A stretch of 64,000 nucleotides of DNA from Akkermansia sp. N21116 (GCF_029854705.2 NZ_CP139035.1:744001-808000); one strand, 5' to 3'; positions 17,484-26,631 are shown, numbered from the stretch's first letter. Numbers and translations: made by a program. The notes: generated by a model from the letters alone, not told the origin.

Positions 17484-17557
17484 GTATTGTACTCGAAGAG
17501 TTTCCCGTTGAAAGTTTTTTTTAGAATTAGGGGCGATTGTGGTTTTTGCAGTGGAAT

Positions 17558-18070
17558 TTATGGCTCTTCACGGATGGGGAAGATTATGGCCCTTGATATG
17601 ATTTTTTCCATAAAAATGAATGTCCATTTTCTTTGTGCGACAGCTTGTTCCCGAAAAACAGAGTACCCCATGGAGAGGTAGAGGGACAGATTGCGTTTGC
17701 TGAGATTGCTGGTGAAAAGTTCGAAGCGAACGACGGTATCGGGAGCTTTGTGCTCTATATAATTCAACAGTTGCTTCCCGTAGCCTTGCCCCTGGTAGCG
17801 AGGGTGGACCATGATTTTGCCGATGAAAAGATTTTTGTCTCGAATTGTACCTCGGACGGAGCCGATGAGGAGTCCTGCATTATTGTGCATGGAACAGATG
17901 ATTGTGCCGGTTTCATATTGGCGTTTCAAATCATCCAGAGTTTCCAACAGGGGAGGAATGCGGTGATCTCCGACCAGTTCCGCTTCGCTGCGGTAGGCCA
18001 GATACTGGAGGTTCAAGATATCCGGTAGATCTGTTTCCTTGGCGAGGGATAGGCGGGGCGGGTGAATCAT
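17558..18070 (-). CDS. GNAT-family N-acetyltransferase
   Basis: A 170-aa GNAT protein. The acetyl-CoA loop is RYQGQGYGKQLL near residues 94-105, preceded by the beta4 strand LFIGKIMVHP. There is no signal peptide, so it acts in the cytoplasm. Its ATG is only 4 bp from the stop of the GH10 gene upstream on the same strand, so the two are probably co-transcribed. Substrate unknown; it could acetylate a sugar, amine or protein N-terminus. A functional link to xylan breakdown is only suggested by the spacing. Confidence 0.82.
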   Translation of the reverse strand: MIHPPRLSLAKETDLPDILNLQYLAYRSEAELVGDHRIPPLLETLDDLKRQYETGTIICSMHNNAGLLIGSVRGTIRDKNLFIGKIMVHPRYQGQGYGKQLLNYIEHKAPDTVVRFELFTSNLSKRNLSLYLSMGYSVFREQAVAQRKWTFIFMEKIISRAIIFPIREEP

Positions 18071-18074
18071 GGAG

Positions 18075-19226
18075 TTATCTTGAGGGATCCGCTTGGTGTT
18101 CCATAATCTCCTGAACGAAAGGTTTGGGCATGTAGTGTCGATCGAATAACAAGGGATAATCTACGCGGCCCCGGACGGGAAATCCGTTTTTCCATGAGTC
18201 TCCGTCCGTCAATCCCCATACCGTGACACGTGTAATGACATTGGAGTGTTTCAGAAAAAGATTGAAGAACTCTTTCATCCTGTTGTTCCACGCTTGCGAT
18301 ATGGCATCCGGCAGACCATCGGTGTATGGATCAATTGATTTCCGATAAGCGACCGTGTCGGCGATGTTGGCACCGGTTTGAACGTTTGGCAAGGCGCTCA
18401 TATCCCATTCCGTAATCATGACGTTGACTCCGGCATTGCTGAAACTCAAGATGCTTTTCTCGAAATTGTCCGATTCGGGATACTTCATCCCCATATGGCC
18501 TTGCATGCCGACAGCATCAATGCGCAAACCCCGCTTTTTGAGCATTCCGATCAGTTCCACAACTTTGTTGCGCTTGGCTTTTGCATCCATGCCGTAGTCG
18601 TTGTAGTATAGCTCGGCTTGGGGATCTGCCTCGTGGGCATACTGGAAGGCAAGGGGAATGTATTCTTCTCCCAGGATTTCATAAAAGGGGCTTTTGCGCC
18701 AGGAACCGTTGGATTCAATAGCTTCATTGACAACGTCCCAGCCTTTGATGCGTCCCTTGTAGCGACCTACGACCGCATGGATATGGTCCCTCATGCGTTT
18801 TTTAAGTTCATCGGGAGATACCTTGGCTCCGTTTTCGTCAATACAGAACCATGGAGCGAGTTGGGAATGCCAGATGAGGCAATGACCAATGACGGCCATG
18901 CCGTTTTCTTCGCCGAAATGCACCAGCTTATCTGCATCGGCAAAGTTGAATCGGTTTTTTTCCGGATGGATGGCGGAACTCTTCATGCAATTCTCTGCTA
19001 CGATGGAATTGAAGTGCTGCTTGATGAGCCGGGTTGCCTGTTGATCCCGTCCGTTAACTTGGCGGGTGTTGAGGGCGACTCCCATCAGGAAGTTTCCTTC
19101 AACGGCCCGTTTTAGGGAATGTTCGGTATGTTCTGCGCTTGACGCGCTTTTCACTTCAATGAAAAACGCACATACGATGCACAGAATCCCGATATGACAC
19201 TTCTTCCAAATGTGATGCGTTTTCAT
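18075..19226 (-). CDS. GH10 endo-beta-1,4-xylanase, exported
   Basis: A 383-aa protein with a signal peptide (about residues 1-30) followed by one GH10 barrel. The acid/base is Glu168 in WDVVNEAI and the nucleophile is Glu273 in ITEWD. The strand motifs [21 protein letters not shown] and VGMQGHMG are typical of the family. GH10 cuts internal bonds of xylan, releasing oligomers that the GH120 enzymes could trim. No carbohydrate-binding module is seen. A xylanase is unexpected in an Akkermansia relative known for mucin use. The gene starts a minus-strand set with the GNAT gene and is preceded by a 170-bp region before the tRNA-Tyr terminator. Confidence 0.93.
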   Translation of the reverse strand: MKTHHIWKKCHIGILCIVCAFFIEVKSASSAEHTEHSLKRAVEGNFLMGVALNTRQVNGRDQQATRLIKQHFNSIVAENCMKSSAIHPEKNRFNFADADKLVHFGEENGMAVIGHCLIWHSQLAPWFCIDENGAKVSPDELKKRMRDHIHAVVGRYKGRIKGWDVVNEAIESNGSWRKSPFYEILGEEYIPLAFQYAHEADPQAELYYNDYGMDAKAKRNKVVELIGMLKKRGLRIDAVGMQGHMGMKYPESDNFEKSILSFSNAGVNVMITEWDMSALPNVQTGANIADTVAYRKSIDPYTDGLPDAISQAWNNRMKEFFNLFLKHSNVITRVTVWGLTDGDSWKNGFPVRGRVDYPLLFDRHYMPKPFVQEIMEHQADPSR

Positions 19227-19400
19227 GGATAAACGATTGGTATGGATTAGCCCGGGCGCAAGAGGGAGACTGGGTTATACAAGTCTCATTTGCCAAGCAC
19301 ATGATACGTCAATTGTTTCCTATTACCATGATAAATCGTTGTATTACACGGACGATTGGGGAGAAAGGGGCAAATCCGGTCCGTTATCCTGATTAAGGCA

Positions 19401-19428
19401 ATAAAAAAACCCTTCTAACGAAGGGCTT
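19401..19428 (-). terminator. Rho-independent terminator of tRNA-Tyr
   Basis: On the minus strand a GCCCTTC / GAAGGGT stem with loop GTTA is followed by a run of seven T, starting 14 bases past the CCA end of the tRNA. Confidence 0.88.
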
Positions 19429-19441
19429 TGTTGAACCACAA

Positions 19442-19527
19442 TGGTGGGCAGGGCTGGATTCGAACCAGCGAAGTCGAAAGACAACAGATTTACAGTCTGC
19501 CCCGTTTGACCGCTCCGGAACCTACCC
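19442..19527 (-). tRNA. tRNA-Tyr (anticodon GTA)
   Basis: An 86-base tRNA with an encoded CCA (complement of 19442-19444). The acceptor stem pairs GGGTAGG with CCTGCCC. The anticodon loop reads CTGTAAA (GTA), the variable arm is long as expected for a class II tRNA, and the T loop is GGTTCGAATCC. Confidence 0.97.
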
Positions 19528-19546
19528 GTTCACGTGGTGCGGGCGG

Positions 19547-19575
19547 AATCTACCTGTTTTATGTAGTCGGATCAA
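19547..19575 (-). promoter_or_regulatory. Sigma-70-type promoter of tRNA-Tyr
   Basis: On the minus strand TTGATC (19575-19570), a 17-base spacer and TAGATT (19552-19547) lie 20 bases before the mature tRNA 5' end. The same -10 hexamer occurs in the rRNA promoter at 42839. Confidence 0.7.
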
Positions 19576-19618
19576 GCCCTTTTTTGTATTTGGAGAAAAA
19601 AGTTTTTGGATGATCTGG

Positions 19619-20629
19619 CTAATTGACGGCCTGGACGGTTTTTTTCGTTTTGAACGCGTAGATGAAGAAGCCGGTTCCGATCAGGAAGAGGAAGAGGGAA
19701 AGGAATTGACCCCGAGTGAGATTGAACCAGACAGGGGAATCCGGCTCCCGGTAATTTTCGACGATAATTCGTCCTATGGCGTAGAGGAAACAGAAAATGC
19801 CGCTGAAGATGCCGTTGTAGGCTTTGGGGTAGAGGATACGTATACCCCAAAGGACAGTGAAAAGGATGATGCCTTCGGCCAGGCCTTCGTAAAGCTGAGA
19901 CGGGTAGCGTTCGGGCAGGACGGATCCGACGATGTCTTTGATGGCCGGGGTATCACGAACGCGTTCGATCATCCATTGGGCCGAATAGGCGTCGGCTCGG
20001 TCGGGCAAAGGAGATGCCGCTGCCAGGTTTTGGAGGATGGAGTCGGGGCATTCGTCGTAGATTTTTTGAAGAGCCTGGTGGCGCAGTTGCATGTTTTCAT
20101 GCAATTCGGCGGGGAATTTCATGCCGACCCATGAGTGGCTGTGGATAATGCGTCCATAGAGTTCTCCGTTGATGAAGTTGGCCATGCGTCCGAAGAAGAG
20201 CCCTACCGGAGCGACAATGGCAAGTCCGTCGGTGATGGCAACCCAGTTTATGCCGTGCTTCCGCGCATAGTAGAGAGTGAAAAGCGTGACTCCGATGATA
20301 CCTCCGTGACTGGCCATGCCTCCTTCCCAGACGCGGACGGCGGTGAGAGGGTCGGCCAGGAAAGCGTCCAGTCCCCGGTTGGGGATCCAATAGAAAATGA
20401 CGTAGCCGAGACGGCCTCCGAGAAGTACGCCGAAGACGGCGGTCCAGGTGATGAAGTCGGAGAGTCTCTCTTGGGCGATGGGATAAAGGTTTTTTCCGGA
20501 GAGGTACTTGAGGAGGAAGTACCCGGCGACAAAGCCCATCAAGTAGGCAATGCCATACCATCGTATGGCGATCGTTTCTCCCAGTTGGAGGAGGATGGGG
20601 TTGAGGTCGTGGATGTATGTGGCGAACAT
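19619..20629 (-). CDS. lgt: Prolipoprotein diacylglyceryl transferase
   Basis: A 336-aa polytopic membrane protein. The Met at 20629 was chosen (MFATYIHDLNP) because the longer frame would overlap the upstream gene and adds a non-conserved tail. Lgt landmarks are WYGIAYLMGF, the conserved HGGIIG, and GRMANFINGELYGR, which holds the essential Arg/Asn residues. It transfers diacylglycerol from phosphatidylglycerol to the lipobox Cys, the first step in lipoprotein maturation, in the inner membrane. It lies 17 bp after the M42 peptidase gene, so co-transcription is likely. A soluble insert around residues 160-215 is longer than in E. coli Lgt. Confidence 0.93.
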   Translation of the reverse strand: MFATYIHDLNPILLQLGETIAIRWYGIAYLMGFVAGYFLLKYLSGKNLYPIAQERLSDFITWTAVFGVLLGGRLGYVIFYWIPNRGLDAFLADPLTAVRVWEGGMASHGGIIGVTLFTLYYARKHGINWVAITDGLAIVAPVGLFFGRMANFINGELYGRIIHSHSWVGMKFPAELHENMQLRHQALQKIYDECPDSILQNLAAASPLPDRADAYSAQWMIERVRDTPAIKDIVGSVLPERYPSQLYEGLAEGIILFTVLWGIRILYPKAYNGIFSGIFCFLYAIGRIIVENYREPDSPVWFNLTRGQFLSLFLFLIGTGFFIYAFKTKKTVQAVN

Positions 20630-20646
20630 GGGAGCCGCTTGTGTTT

Positions 20647-21720
20647 TTATATATATTGCGTGAGGGAGGCAACAGCCTTGGCGTCCAGACGGCGGACAAG
20701 GGCTTCGCAAAGGGCGATGGCCGCGTCAAAATCGGCTAGTGACATGATGCCGTTATGGGCATGAATATAGCGTGCGGGAATACCAAGAACGATGCAAGGA
20801 ACTCCTTGTCCGGAGAGGTGGATGGCTCCGGCATCGGTACCTCCGGATCGGCGGACGGTGAGCTGGTAGGGGATGCCGGCGTTGAGGGCGGTCTCTTCTA
20901 CAAGGCGGGCGAGGCGCGGGTTGGTAATGGCGGTCGGATCGTAAAGGCGGATTTGGACGCCTCCTCCGAGTTTCCCTTGGGATTCCGACGGAGCAAACCC
21001 CGGAGTGTCGTCGGCGGGAGGGCCTTCCAGAATGATGGCGCAGTCCGGGAGGATTGCCTGGGTAGCTGTTTTGGCCCCACGGATACCGACTTCTTCCTGG
21101 ACGGTGGCGGTTGCAAGGAGGATGTTCGGGTGACCGCTTCGGGTGAGGCTGAGGGTGGCTGCGGTCATGGCGGCGAGGCCTGCGCGGTTGTCGAATGCTT
21201 TACCCATGACTTTTCCTTTGCTGCGGAGGTAGGTGAAGGTGGAGTCCGGGGTGACGGGATCCCCGGGGTGAACACCGAATTCATGGATGGCCTGGTCGGC
21301 AGATTCGGCTCCGATGTCGATGAAGAGGGCCTCCATGGTCATCAGGGATTTCTTTTGGGATTCGGGTAGAAGATGCGGAGGCTTGGAACCGATGACTCCT
21401 CGGATTTTTTCGCCGGAACGAGTGGTAATGATGACGCGTTGACTGGGCAGGGTATGCGTCCACCAACCTCCGATGGGGACTATCTGGAGGAATCCCTGCG
21501 GAGTGATGTTTTGGATGAGGAACCCGATTTCATCCATGTGCGCCGCCAGCATGATGCGCGGGCCGGAGTCTCCGTGTTCACAGATGGTGGATCCTGTTTT
21601 ATCGGTGTAGAAGCGACCGCATCCCTGGAGGGAGGAGACGAATAGGGCTCTCACTTCATCTTCATGGCCGGAGATGCCGGAGGCATTGGAAAAATTTTCC
21701 AGTAGATCGTAAGGTTCCAT
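20647..21720 (-). CDS. M42-family metallo-aminopeptidase (FrvX/PepA-like)
   Basis: A 357-aa cytoplasmic peptidase. Metal ligands and catalytic residues of family M42 are readable: His in AAHMDEIGFL, Asp in AFDNRAG, the Glu pair in VQEEVG, Asp in GGTDAGAIH and His in YIHAHNG. Members form large tetrahedral dodecamers that trim short peptides; some were once annotated as endoglucanase M. Substrate preference cannot be told from sequence. It is the first gene of a pair with lgt and lies divergent to the pilus operon, with 206 bp between. Confidence 0.9.
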   Translation of the reverse strand: MEPYDLLENFSNASGISGHEDEVRALFVSSLQGCGRFYTDKTGSTICEHGDSGPRIMLAAHMDEIGFLIQNITPQGFLQIVPIGGWWTHTLPSQRVIITTRSGEKIRGVIGSKPPHLLPESQKKSLMTMEALFIDIGAESADQAIHEFGVHPGDPVTPDSTFTYLRSKGKVMGKAFDNRAGLAAMTAATLSLTRSGHPNILLATATVQEEVGIRGAKTATQAILPDCAIILEGPPADDTPGFAPSESQGKLGGGVQIRLYDPTAITNPRLARLVEETALNAGIPYQLTVRRSGGTDAGAIHLSGQGVPCIVLGIPARYIHAHNGIMSLADFDAAIALCEALVRRLDAKAVASLTQYI

Positions 21721-21872
21721 GGCGGGGGCAGAATGGAATTACGATGGCTTGAGGTCAAGAACCAAGAATGCGTGCATGGTAATTCGGTAGAGATAGGGAA
21801 AATCGCGGTTTACCCGCCTTCAGAGGGCTTGAGAATGCTTTTTTTTGCTAAAGGAGGAGAAATTGGAAGCTT

Positions 21873-21900
21873 TTGCTAGCCATGGGGGGGGATTTATTGT
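21873..21900 (+). promoter_or_regulatory. Possible promoter of the pilus/secretin operon
   Basis: TTGCTA (21873-21878), a 16-base spacer and TATTGT (21895-21900) end 26 bases before the ATG of the first pilus gene. The match is loose, and a G-run lies in the spacer. Confidence 0.25.
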
Positions 21901-21926
21901 AGTAGAGATAAGAATTGAATTCTCCT

Positions 21927-22592
21927 ATGAAGACTGCTCTTAAAATGATGTTGGCCGTAGCTGGCGCTTTTTCTCTATTCTCGGGCTCTGCTCAGGCAGA
22001 AACGGTGGTGAAGGTGGTCGGCCCCGTGAAGATTGAACGTGTCCAGTCCATGGATTCCCCGACAATCCAGGCTCAGACGAGGGATATGAGATTCAAGCCC
22101 AAGGCATGGGCCTACCTCGAAGCTGCTATCAAAGTCGATGCGCGGGATTCTGTAACCAGGAAGGCGCCTCTGTTTCTCAACGATTTGAAAGTCAAATTTT
22201 ATGTGGCTGTCAAAACTCCCCCGGATGAACGTCCTGCCGGGACCCTCCTGTTGACCAAGGAAATTACCTATGTGAATGTCCCTGTCGGGGAAACATTCTA
22301 CGCCTGCGTTTTCCTTTCTCCCTCTTCCGTCAAACGTCTGACCGGTTCGGAAACCGTGCTGGGTTCTCTCTTCGAAAAGACAGGAATTTCTATTTCTTAT
22401 GGTGACAAGACCATTTATCCGGAAACGGGAGGGCGCAAGAAAAACTGGTGGGAGAGCCAATCTCTTACCCTCAGCGAAAACTATCCTCTTCTCAGCAAGA
22501 ACCAGACTCCTTTCATGATGCTCTGGTATGACCGTTACCCGGAAATCTCCCCCAAGAGCGACGAGAATTCCTCAGGCGGTGCTACCGAGTAA
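21927..22592 (+). CDS. Amuc_1102-like exported protein of the pilus locus
   Basis: A 221-aa protein. ATG 21927 is preferred to an in-frame TTG at 21915 because it begins the signal peptide (MKTALKMMLAVAGAFSLFSGSAQA). The mature part is beta-rich without a recognised domain. It is identified by position: first gene before PilM, as Amuc_1102 precedes Amuc_1101 in A. muciniphila. The gap to pilM is 70 bp. A periplasmic accessory role in the pilus/secretin machine is inferred. An Asn/Ser/Gly-rich tail ends the protein. Confidence 0.75.
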   Translation: MKTALKMMLAVAGAFSLFSGSAQAETVVKVVGPVKIERVQSMDSPTIQAQTRDMRFKPKAWAYLEAAIKVDARDSVTRKAPLFLNDLKVKFYVAVKTPPDERPAGTLLLTKEITYVNVPVGETFYACVFLSPSSVKRLTGSETVLGSLFEKTGISISYGDKTIYPETGGRKKNWWESQSLTLSENYPLLSKNQTPFMMLWYDRYPEISPKSDENSSGGATE

Positions 22593-22662
22593 CCCTGTTG
22601 CATGATCAAAATACTTATGTTATCTCTCTCAGTATATTACGAAATCCTAACACCACCAGTAC

Positions 22663-24513
22663 ATGTCTGATAGCCGACAAATTGTAGCGTTAAACGTGGG
22701 GTCCAAACGGGTAACGATGGGCGTCTTTACCCGTTCCGGCAAGAACGGTCTGGCCCTGAGCCGTTATGGATCGCGAGTCCTTGATCTTGATCCTTCCGAG
22801 GAATCCATGCGCCTTGGACAGATGAGTTCCGCCATCGGAGAGCTTGTCAGCGAACTCAAAGTTAAAGGCAGTACGGTCAACTACTCCGTTTCCGGACAAT
22901 CCGTTTTCATCCGTTTCATCAAACTGCCCCCGATCGATAATGCCGATGTGACCCAGCTTGTTAAGTTTGAGGCCCAGCAGCAGGTACCGTTCCCGATCGA
23001 TGAAGTAATCTGGGACTACCATCTTCTTCCTTCCAACGGACTGGAGCAGGAAGCTGTTCTTGTCGCTGTCAAGGCGGACGCCCTCAATAGTCTTGATGAT
23101 GTCGTCGAGTCCCACGGATTAGTTACCGGCCAGGTTGATTGCGCTGTGGCATCAATCTATAATGCGTATCGTGACAGTTACCCGGATGACAATGACCCGG
23201 CGATGATTATCGACATCGGAGCCAAGACGACGGACTTGATCTACTGTGAGGCAGGCCGTTTCTTTACCCGCAGTATTTCAGCCGGCGGCGTGTTCATTAC
23301 GTCGGCTATTGCCCGTGAGTTTAATACGAGCTTTATGGAGGCTGAACAGGCCAAGGTTACCAAGGGCCTCGTATCCATGACTAATGGACAGACTGAGGGA
23401 ATGGATCCTGAAGTGGCTGCCTTGGCTACGAGTATTCGCAATGCGATGACACGCCTTGCTTCCGAAATCCAGCGTACGACGAACCATTACCGGGCCCAGA
23501 TGCATGGTAGTGCCCCTGTTAAGGCATATTTGTGCGGCGGCGGAGCTTCTCTTCCCTATACTAAAGAATTCCTTGAAGAACGTCTGGGAATCCCGGTTGC
23601 ATTCTTCAATCCGTTGCACAATGTGGGCGTAGGTTCGCAGGTCAATGTGGACAAAGTGGCTGCCGAGGCATACATGTTGGGCGGCATTGTCGGTACCGCA
23701 TTGGATGCCGTGGGACGTGCTGCGATCAATATCGATCTGGTTCCGACTGCTGTCGGTAGAAGACGTGAGGCCAAGCGCAAGTTGCCAAAGGTGATCATGG
23801 GAGTTGTTATCGCCGTGATTGGTGCCGGTATTTATACGGCAGCTTCCTTCATGAGTCTGGAACGTGCCGTAGCAGTGGAAAAAGTCGTTGGTGCAAAAGA
23901 AGAAAGCGTGCAGGCGTTGGCAAACAAGATTGCGAAAAACAAGACTGCCATCAACGATCTCAACGGCAAGTTGGCCCAGTACGAACTTCTTTCCCTGCAA
24001 CGTTACGGCTATTCGTCCCTGCTCTCCGAGTTTGTGGATACGGCTCCTAGCGATGCTTTCTGGGTAACGGATTTTTCGCCGTTGACCAATTACAATCCCA
24101 ACAACATTGACGGAATGTCGGGCGATGCCATCGTGAAGGATACCTTTGCGACGGAAAAGGCCAGTTCCATTGTCGTTCCTACTACTCCGGATGCTTCGGC
24201 TGCTGCCAAACGCCCGGGGGCGGGTCAGGCGAGTGCCCCCAAGCGGCTTGAAGTCAATGCCATTCTCTTGAAAGGTTTTGTTCGCAATGCCTTGGGAGGA
24301 GAATCCGTCATTCAGGACATCCGCAAGAAGATCGAAGCCAATGGAGACAAGTCCCTGTTTACCTTCAAGAAGCCCGATGGCTCTCCTTTGGAAATGAGAC
24401 AGGTTCTTGCTGCAGGCGATGCCAAGACGAGCAATAATTTCGTCAAGTCATTCTCTCTGGTGCTGCCTCTCAAGCGTCCCTTGCCGGTTACGACTCAAGA
24501 ACAACAGAACTAA
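22663..24513 (+). CDS. pilM: PilM-PilN-like fusion protein (Amuc_1101 ortholog)
   Basis: A 616-aa protein. Residues 1-355 form an actin/FtsA-like PilM domain (LNVGSKRVTMGVF, IIDIGAKTTDLIY, YLCGGGASLPY). In classical systems PilM ends here. Here a single transmembrane helix (about 375-396, VIMGVVIAVIGAGIYTAAS) and a periplasmic part with a coiled coil (about 400-440) follow, the layout of PilN. So PilM and PilN appear fused, which would make the cytoplasmic ring and its membrane anchor one chain. It lies 32 bp before the Amuc_1100-like gene. No Shine-Dalgarno is visible before the ATG. Confidence 0.88.
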   Translation: MSDSRQIVALNVGSKRVTMGVFTRSGKNGLALSRYGSRVLDLDPSEESMRLGQMSSAIGELVSELKVKGSTVNYSVSGQSVFIRFIKLPPIDNADVTQLVKFEAQQQVPFPIDEVIWDYHLLPSNGLEQEAVLVAVKADALNSLDDVVESHGLVTGQVDCAVASIYNAYRDSYPDDNDPAMIIDIGAKTTDLIYCEAGRFFTRSISAGGVFITSAIAREFNTSFMEAEQAKVTKGLVSMTNGQTEGMDPEVAALATSIRNAMTRLASEIQRTTNHYRAQMHGSAPVKAYLCGGGASLPYTKEFLEERLGIPVAFFNPLHNVGVGSQVNVDKVAAEAYMLGGIVGTALDAVGRAAINIDLVPTAVGRRREAKRKLPKVIMGVVIAVIGAGIYTAASFMSLERAVAVEKVVGAKEESVQALANKIAKNKTAINDLNGKLAQYELLSLQRYGYSSLLSEFVDTAPSDAFWVTDFSPLTNYNPNNIDGMSGDAIVKDTFATEKASSIVVPTTPDASAAAKRPGAGQASAPKRLEVNAILLKGFVRNALGGESVIQDIRKKIEANGDKSLFTFKKPDGSPLEMRQVLAAGDAKTSNNFVKSFSLVLPLKRPLPVTTQEQQN

Positions 24514-24545
24514 TCACCCACGGTAAAAGTTAAACGAACACTATT

Positions 24546-25586
24546 ATGAGCAGTTGGATCAAAGAAAACAAAGCATCCATTATTGCCGGAGGAATCGGGG
24601 TTGTTCTCGTAGCGGGCATTGCCGCCGTGGGCATCTCCAAGAATTCGGAAGCCGAAATACTTCAGCAAAAAATCCGTTCGGCGGAAGGCAGCATTCAATC
24701 CATGGCCCGGGATGTCATGCCTCCTACTGAGGAGGTGTTGAAGCAATCGTCGGAAATCCTTAAGGATTACAAGGAAAGCATGTCGTCTATTGAGGCTCTT
24801 TATGCTCCATTCCGCAAAAATTGCGTTTTGGAGAATATTGACGCCCAGGCGTTCCAGAATGACTTGAAAAAGATGACGGCGGATTGGAAGAATGCCTGTG
24901 CGGCCAAGAACATTATTGTGACTCCTGAAGCGCAGTATATGGGCTTCAATGCCTATATGGCATCGGCTCCGCCTTCGACGGCAGCTCCGATGTTAAACTT
25001 TGAGCGTCTGGGAATGAATTACTTCCTGACCAAGCTTGCCGAAAGTGGAGTGAGCAAATTCATGCGCGTGTACCGTGCTCCTCTTGCAATTGAAGCAGTG
25101 GGCGCAGATACCAAGGCTAAAAGTAACGCCAGGCCGGAAGTTTCTGCCCGTCCTCGTGGAGGTAAAAAAGCTTCTTCCGAGTTGTGGCAGCCGTTGACCT
25201 TCGAAGTCGCATTTATGGGAGACCGCCAATCGGTGGCTACGTTCCTGAATGATATTACGACGAACGACCAATATCTCTTCACGATTTCCGCTCTCCGCGT
25301 TAAGAATGAAATCCAGACGCCTCCTTCCTATGAGAAGCCCAAGACTGCCTCTGCGGCGGCCTCGGCTGTCAAACCTTCCTCTCCCGGTATATCTTTGGCC
25401 GGAGGAGTGGGAACAGGAGAGGTCAAGCGTGATGTGAGGCCGGCCGACAGCAATGAAGAGGATGATGCACCCAAGTCGGTGGAAATCCTTCGCCAGGTAC
25501 TGGGAAATGAGAAAGTTAATGTCCATTTGGTCGTGAGTCTCATCTACTTCCCTGAACAGCCCGAAACTGCAACCAAGAACAAATAA
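24546..25586 (+). CDS. Amuc_1100-like pilus-associated protein (PilO-like candidate)
   Basis: A 346-aa protein with a short cytoplasmic end, one transmembrane helix (residues 12-32), a coiled-coil-prone stretch (about 33-75) and a two-part periplasmic domain. It matches A. muciniphila Amuc_1100 along its length, for example MSxWIxxNK at the start, ESGVSKFMRVYR where Amuc_1100 has ECGLSKFIKVYR, and MGDRQSV for QGDRESV. Amuc_1100 is about 317 aa and is reported to act on host TLR2; this copy has a longer Ala/Pro/Gly-rich linker (about 255-315). Position after PilM-PilN and the topology suggest the PilO slot of an alignment complex; that role is inferred. Confidence 0.88.
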   Translation: MSSWIKENKASIIAGGIGVVLVAGIAAVGISKNSEAEILQQKIRSAEGSIQSMARDVMPPTEEVLKQSSEILKDYKESMSSIEALYAPFRKNCVLENIDAQAFQNDLKKMTADWKNACAAKNIIVTPEAQYMGFNAYMASAPPSTAAPMLNFERLGMNYFLTKLAESGVSKFMRVYRAPLAIEAVGADTKAKSNARPEVSARPRGGKKASSELWQPLTFEVAFMGDRQSVATFLNDITTNDQYLFTISALRVKNEIQTPPSYEKPKTASAAASAVKPSSPGISLAGGVGTGEVKRDVRPADSNEEDDAPKSVEILRQVLGNEKVNVHLVVSLIYFPEQPETATKNK

Positions 25587-25608
25587 CCCCCATCGATAGA
25601 ATCAAGTT

Positions 25609-26631
25609 ATGTCTTTTTCAGAAAAATACGATAAAGTAGCTCTTGCTGTCGGCGGAATCCTGGGCCTGGCTGGTCTCGGTGTTGGCGCATTGACCTATGT
25701 CAATCTCGATGAGACCTACAAGGTAGACACGGCCGTTTCCAGTAGCAAGGTATCCGTTCCCGGAGTGGATCAGTCCTTGGAGCTGGAGGCTTATCTGAAC
25801 GAAAATCATGAGATCAAACGTCCCAAGGTTGGTGCTCAGAATTTCGATCTGTTCGTTGCTCCGGAACTGTGGTTGAAGTCTGGTGATACGACTCCGATCG
25901 ATATTAATGCCGGACCTCCCATTCATCCTCCGATTCCCAATACATGGTTCCTGGAGAACGGCTTGGCGGATATCCTCCGTTTTTCCGATGCGCTGACGCA
26001 GGATCCCGATGGAGATGGATTTACAATTCGAGAGGAATTCGAAGCCAAGACGAATCCTAAAGACCCCAACAGTCATCCTCTGCTGATTGCCAAACTTGGC
26101 TTGACCGGCTTTTCTGCTACCGGCTATCAGCTCGTGTTCTCTTCCGACGACATGCCTCCCGACTACACCTTCAAGGCGCTGGCGCGTAATGGTGCCACAT
26201 TGTGGCGTGAAGACGTTAAAGTTGACGCCACCATGCCCACGCCCAAAGAAGGTAAACCTGCCGTGCAGGATCCGGGGCGCTTCAAGTTGAAGGAAGTAAC
26301 CAAAAAGGAATTTGAGTCCAAAACCGGAATCAAGGAAAATGAGTCTGTTGCTATCGTGGAAGATTTAAAACCCACGAAAGCAGGAACCATTTACGAGATC
26401 CGGAAGGGGAATAAATATCCTGCCGTTATCCAAGATAAATCGGTTGAGTTAACTATTTCCGCCGGACCCAAGTCTGGTGAAACCATCAAGGTTGAAGAAG
26501 GAAAAACTTTCACGATTCCTGGTGACGACAAGACGGTTTACACTTTGGAAACCGTTGACCTTAAGTCGAGATCGGCTATTCTCAAAGCCGAAATCGATGG
26601 CAAGAACAGAACCTGGAACCTGAGCAAATAA
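25609..26631 (+). CDS. Amuc_1099-like membrane-anchored protein with acidic D-x-D-x-D-G loop
   Basis: A 340-aa protein with one N-terminal transmembrane helix (10-31) and a periplasmic region. Near residue 132 the sequence DPDGDGFTIREEFEAKTNP reads like a calcium-binding dockerin/thrombospondin-type loop with its usual D-x-D-x-D-G and following Glu. Beta-rich repeats follow to the C-terminus (VELTISAGPKSGETIKV). It corresponds to Amuc_1099 by order, 22 bp after the Amuc_1100-like gene and 72 bp before the secretin. The PilP-like role of linking the inner-membrane complex to the secretin is a guess from position. Confidence 0.75.
   Translation: MSFSEKYDKVALAVGGILGLAGLGVGALTYVNLDETYKVDTAVSSSKVSVPGVDQSLELEAYLNENHEIKRPKVGAQNFDLFVAPELWLKSGDTTPIDINAGPPIHPPIPNTWFLENGLADILRFSDALTQDPDGDGFTIREEFEAKTNPKDPNSHPLLIAKLGLTGFSATGYQLVFSSDDMPPDYTFKALARNGATLWREDVKVDATMPTPKEGKPAVQDPGRFKLKEVTKKEFESKTGIKENESVAIVEDLKPTKAGTIYEIRKGNKYPAVIQDKSVELTISAGPKSGETIKVEEGKTFTIPGDDKTVYTLETVDLKSRSAILKAEIDGKNRTWNLSK

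Noticed and set aside
12550-19305. Shared 9-mer ATGATACGT upstream of the sialidase and xylanase genes
   Set aside because: A single 9-base match between two regions is expected by chance at this window size, and the flanks do not match.
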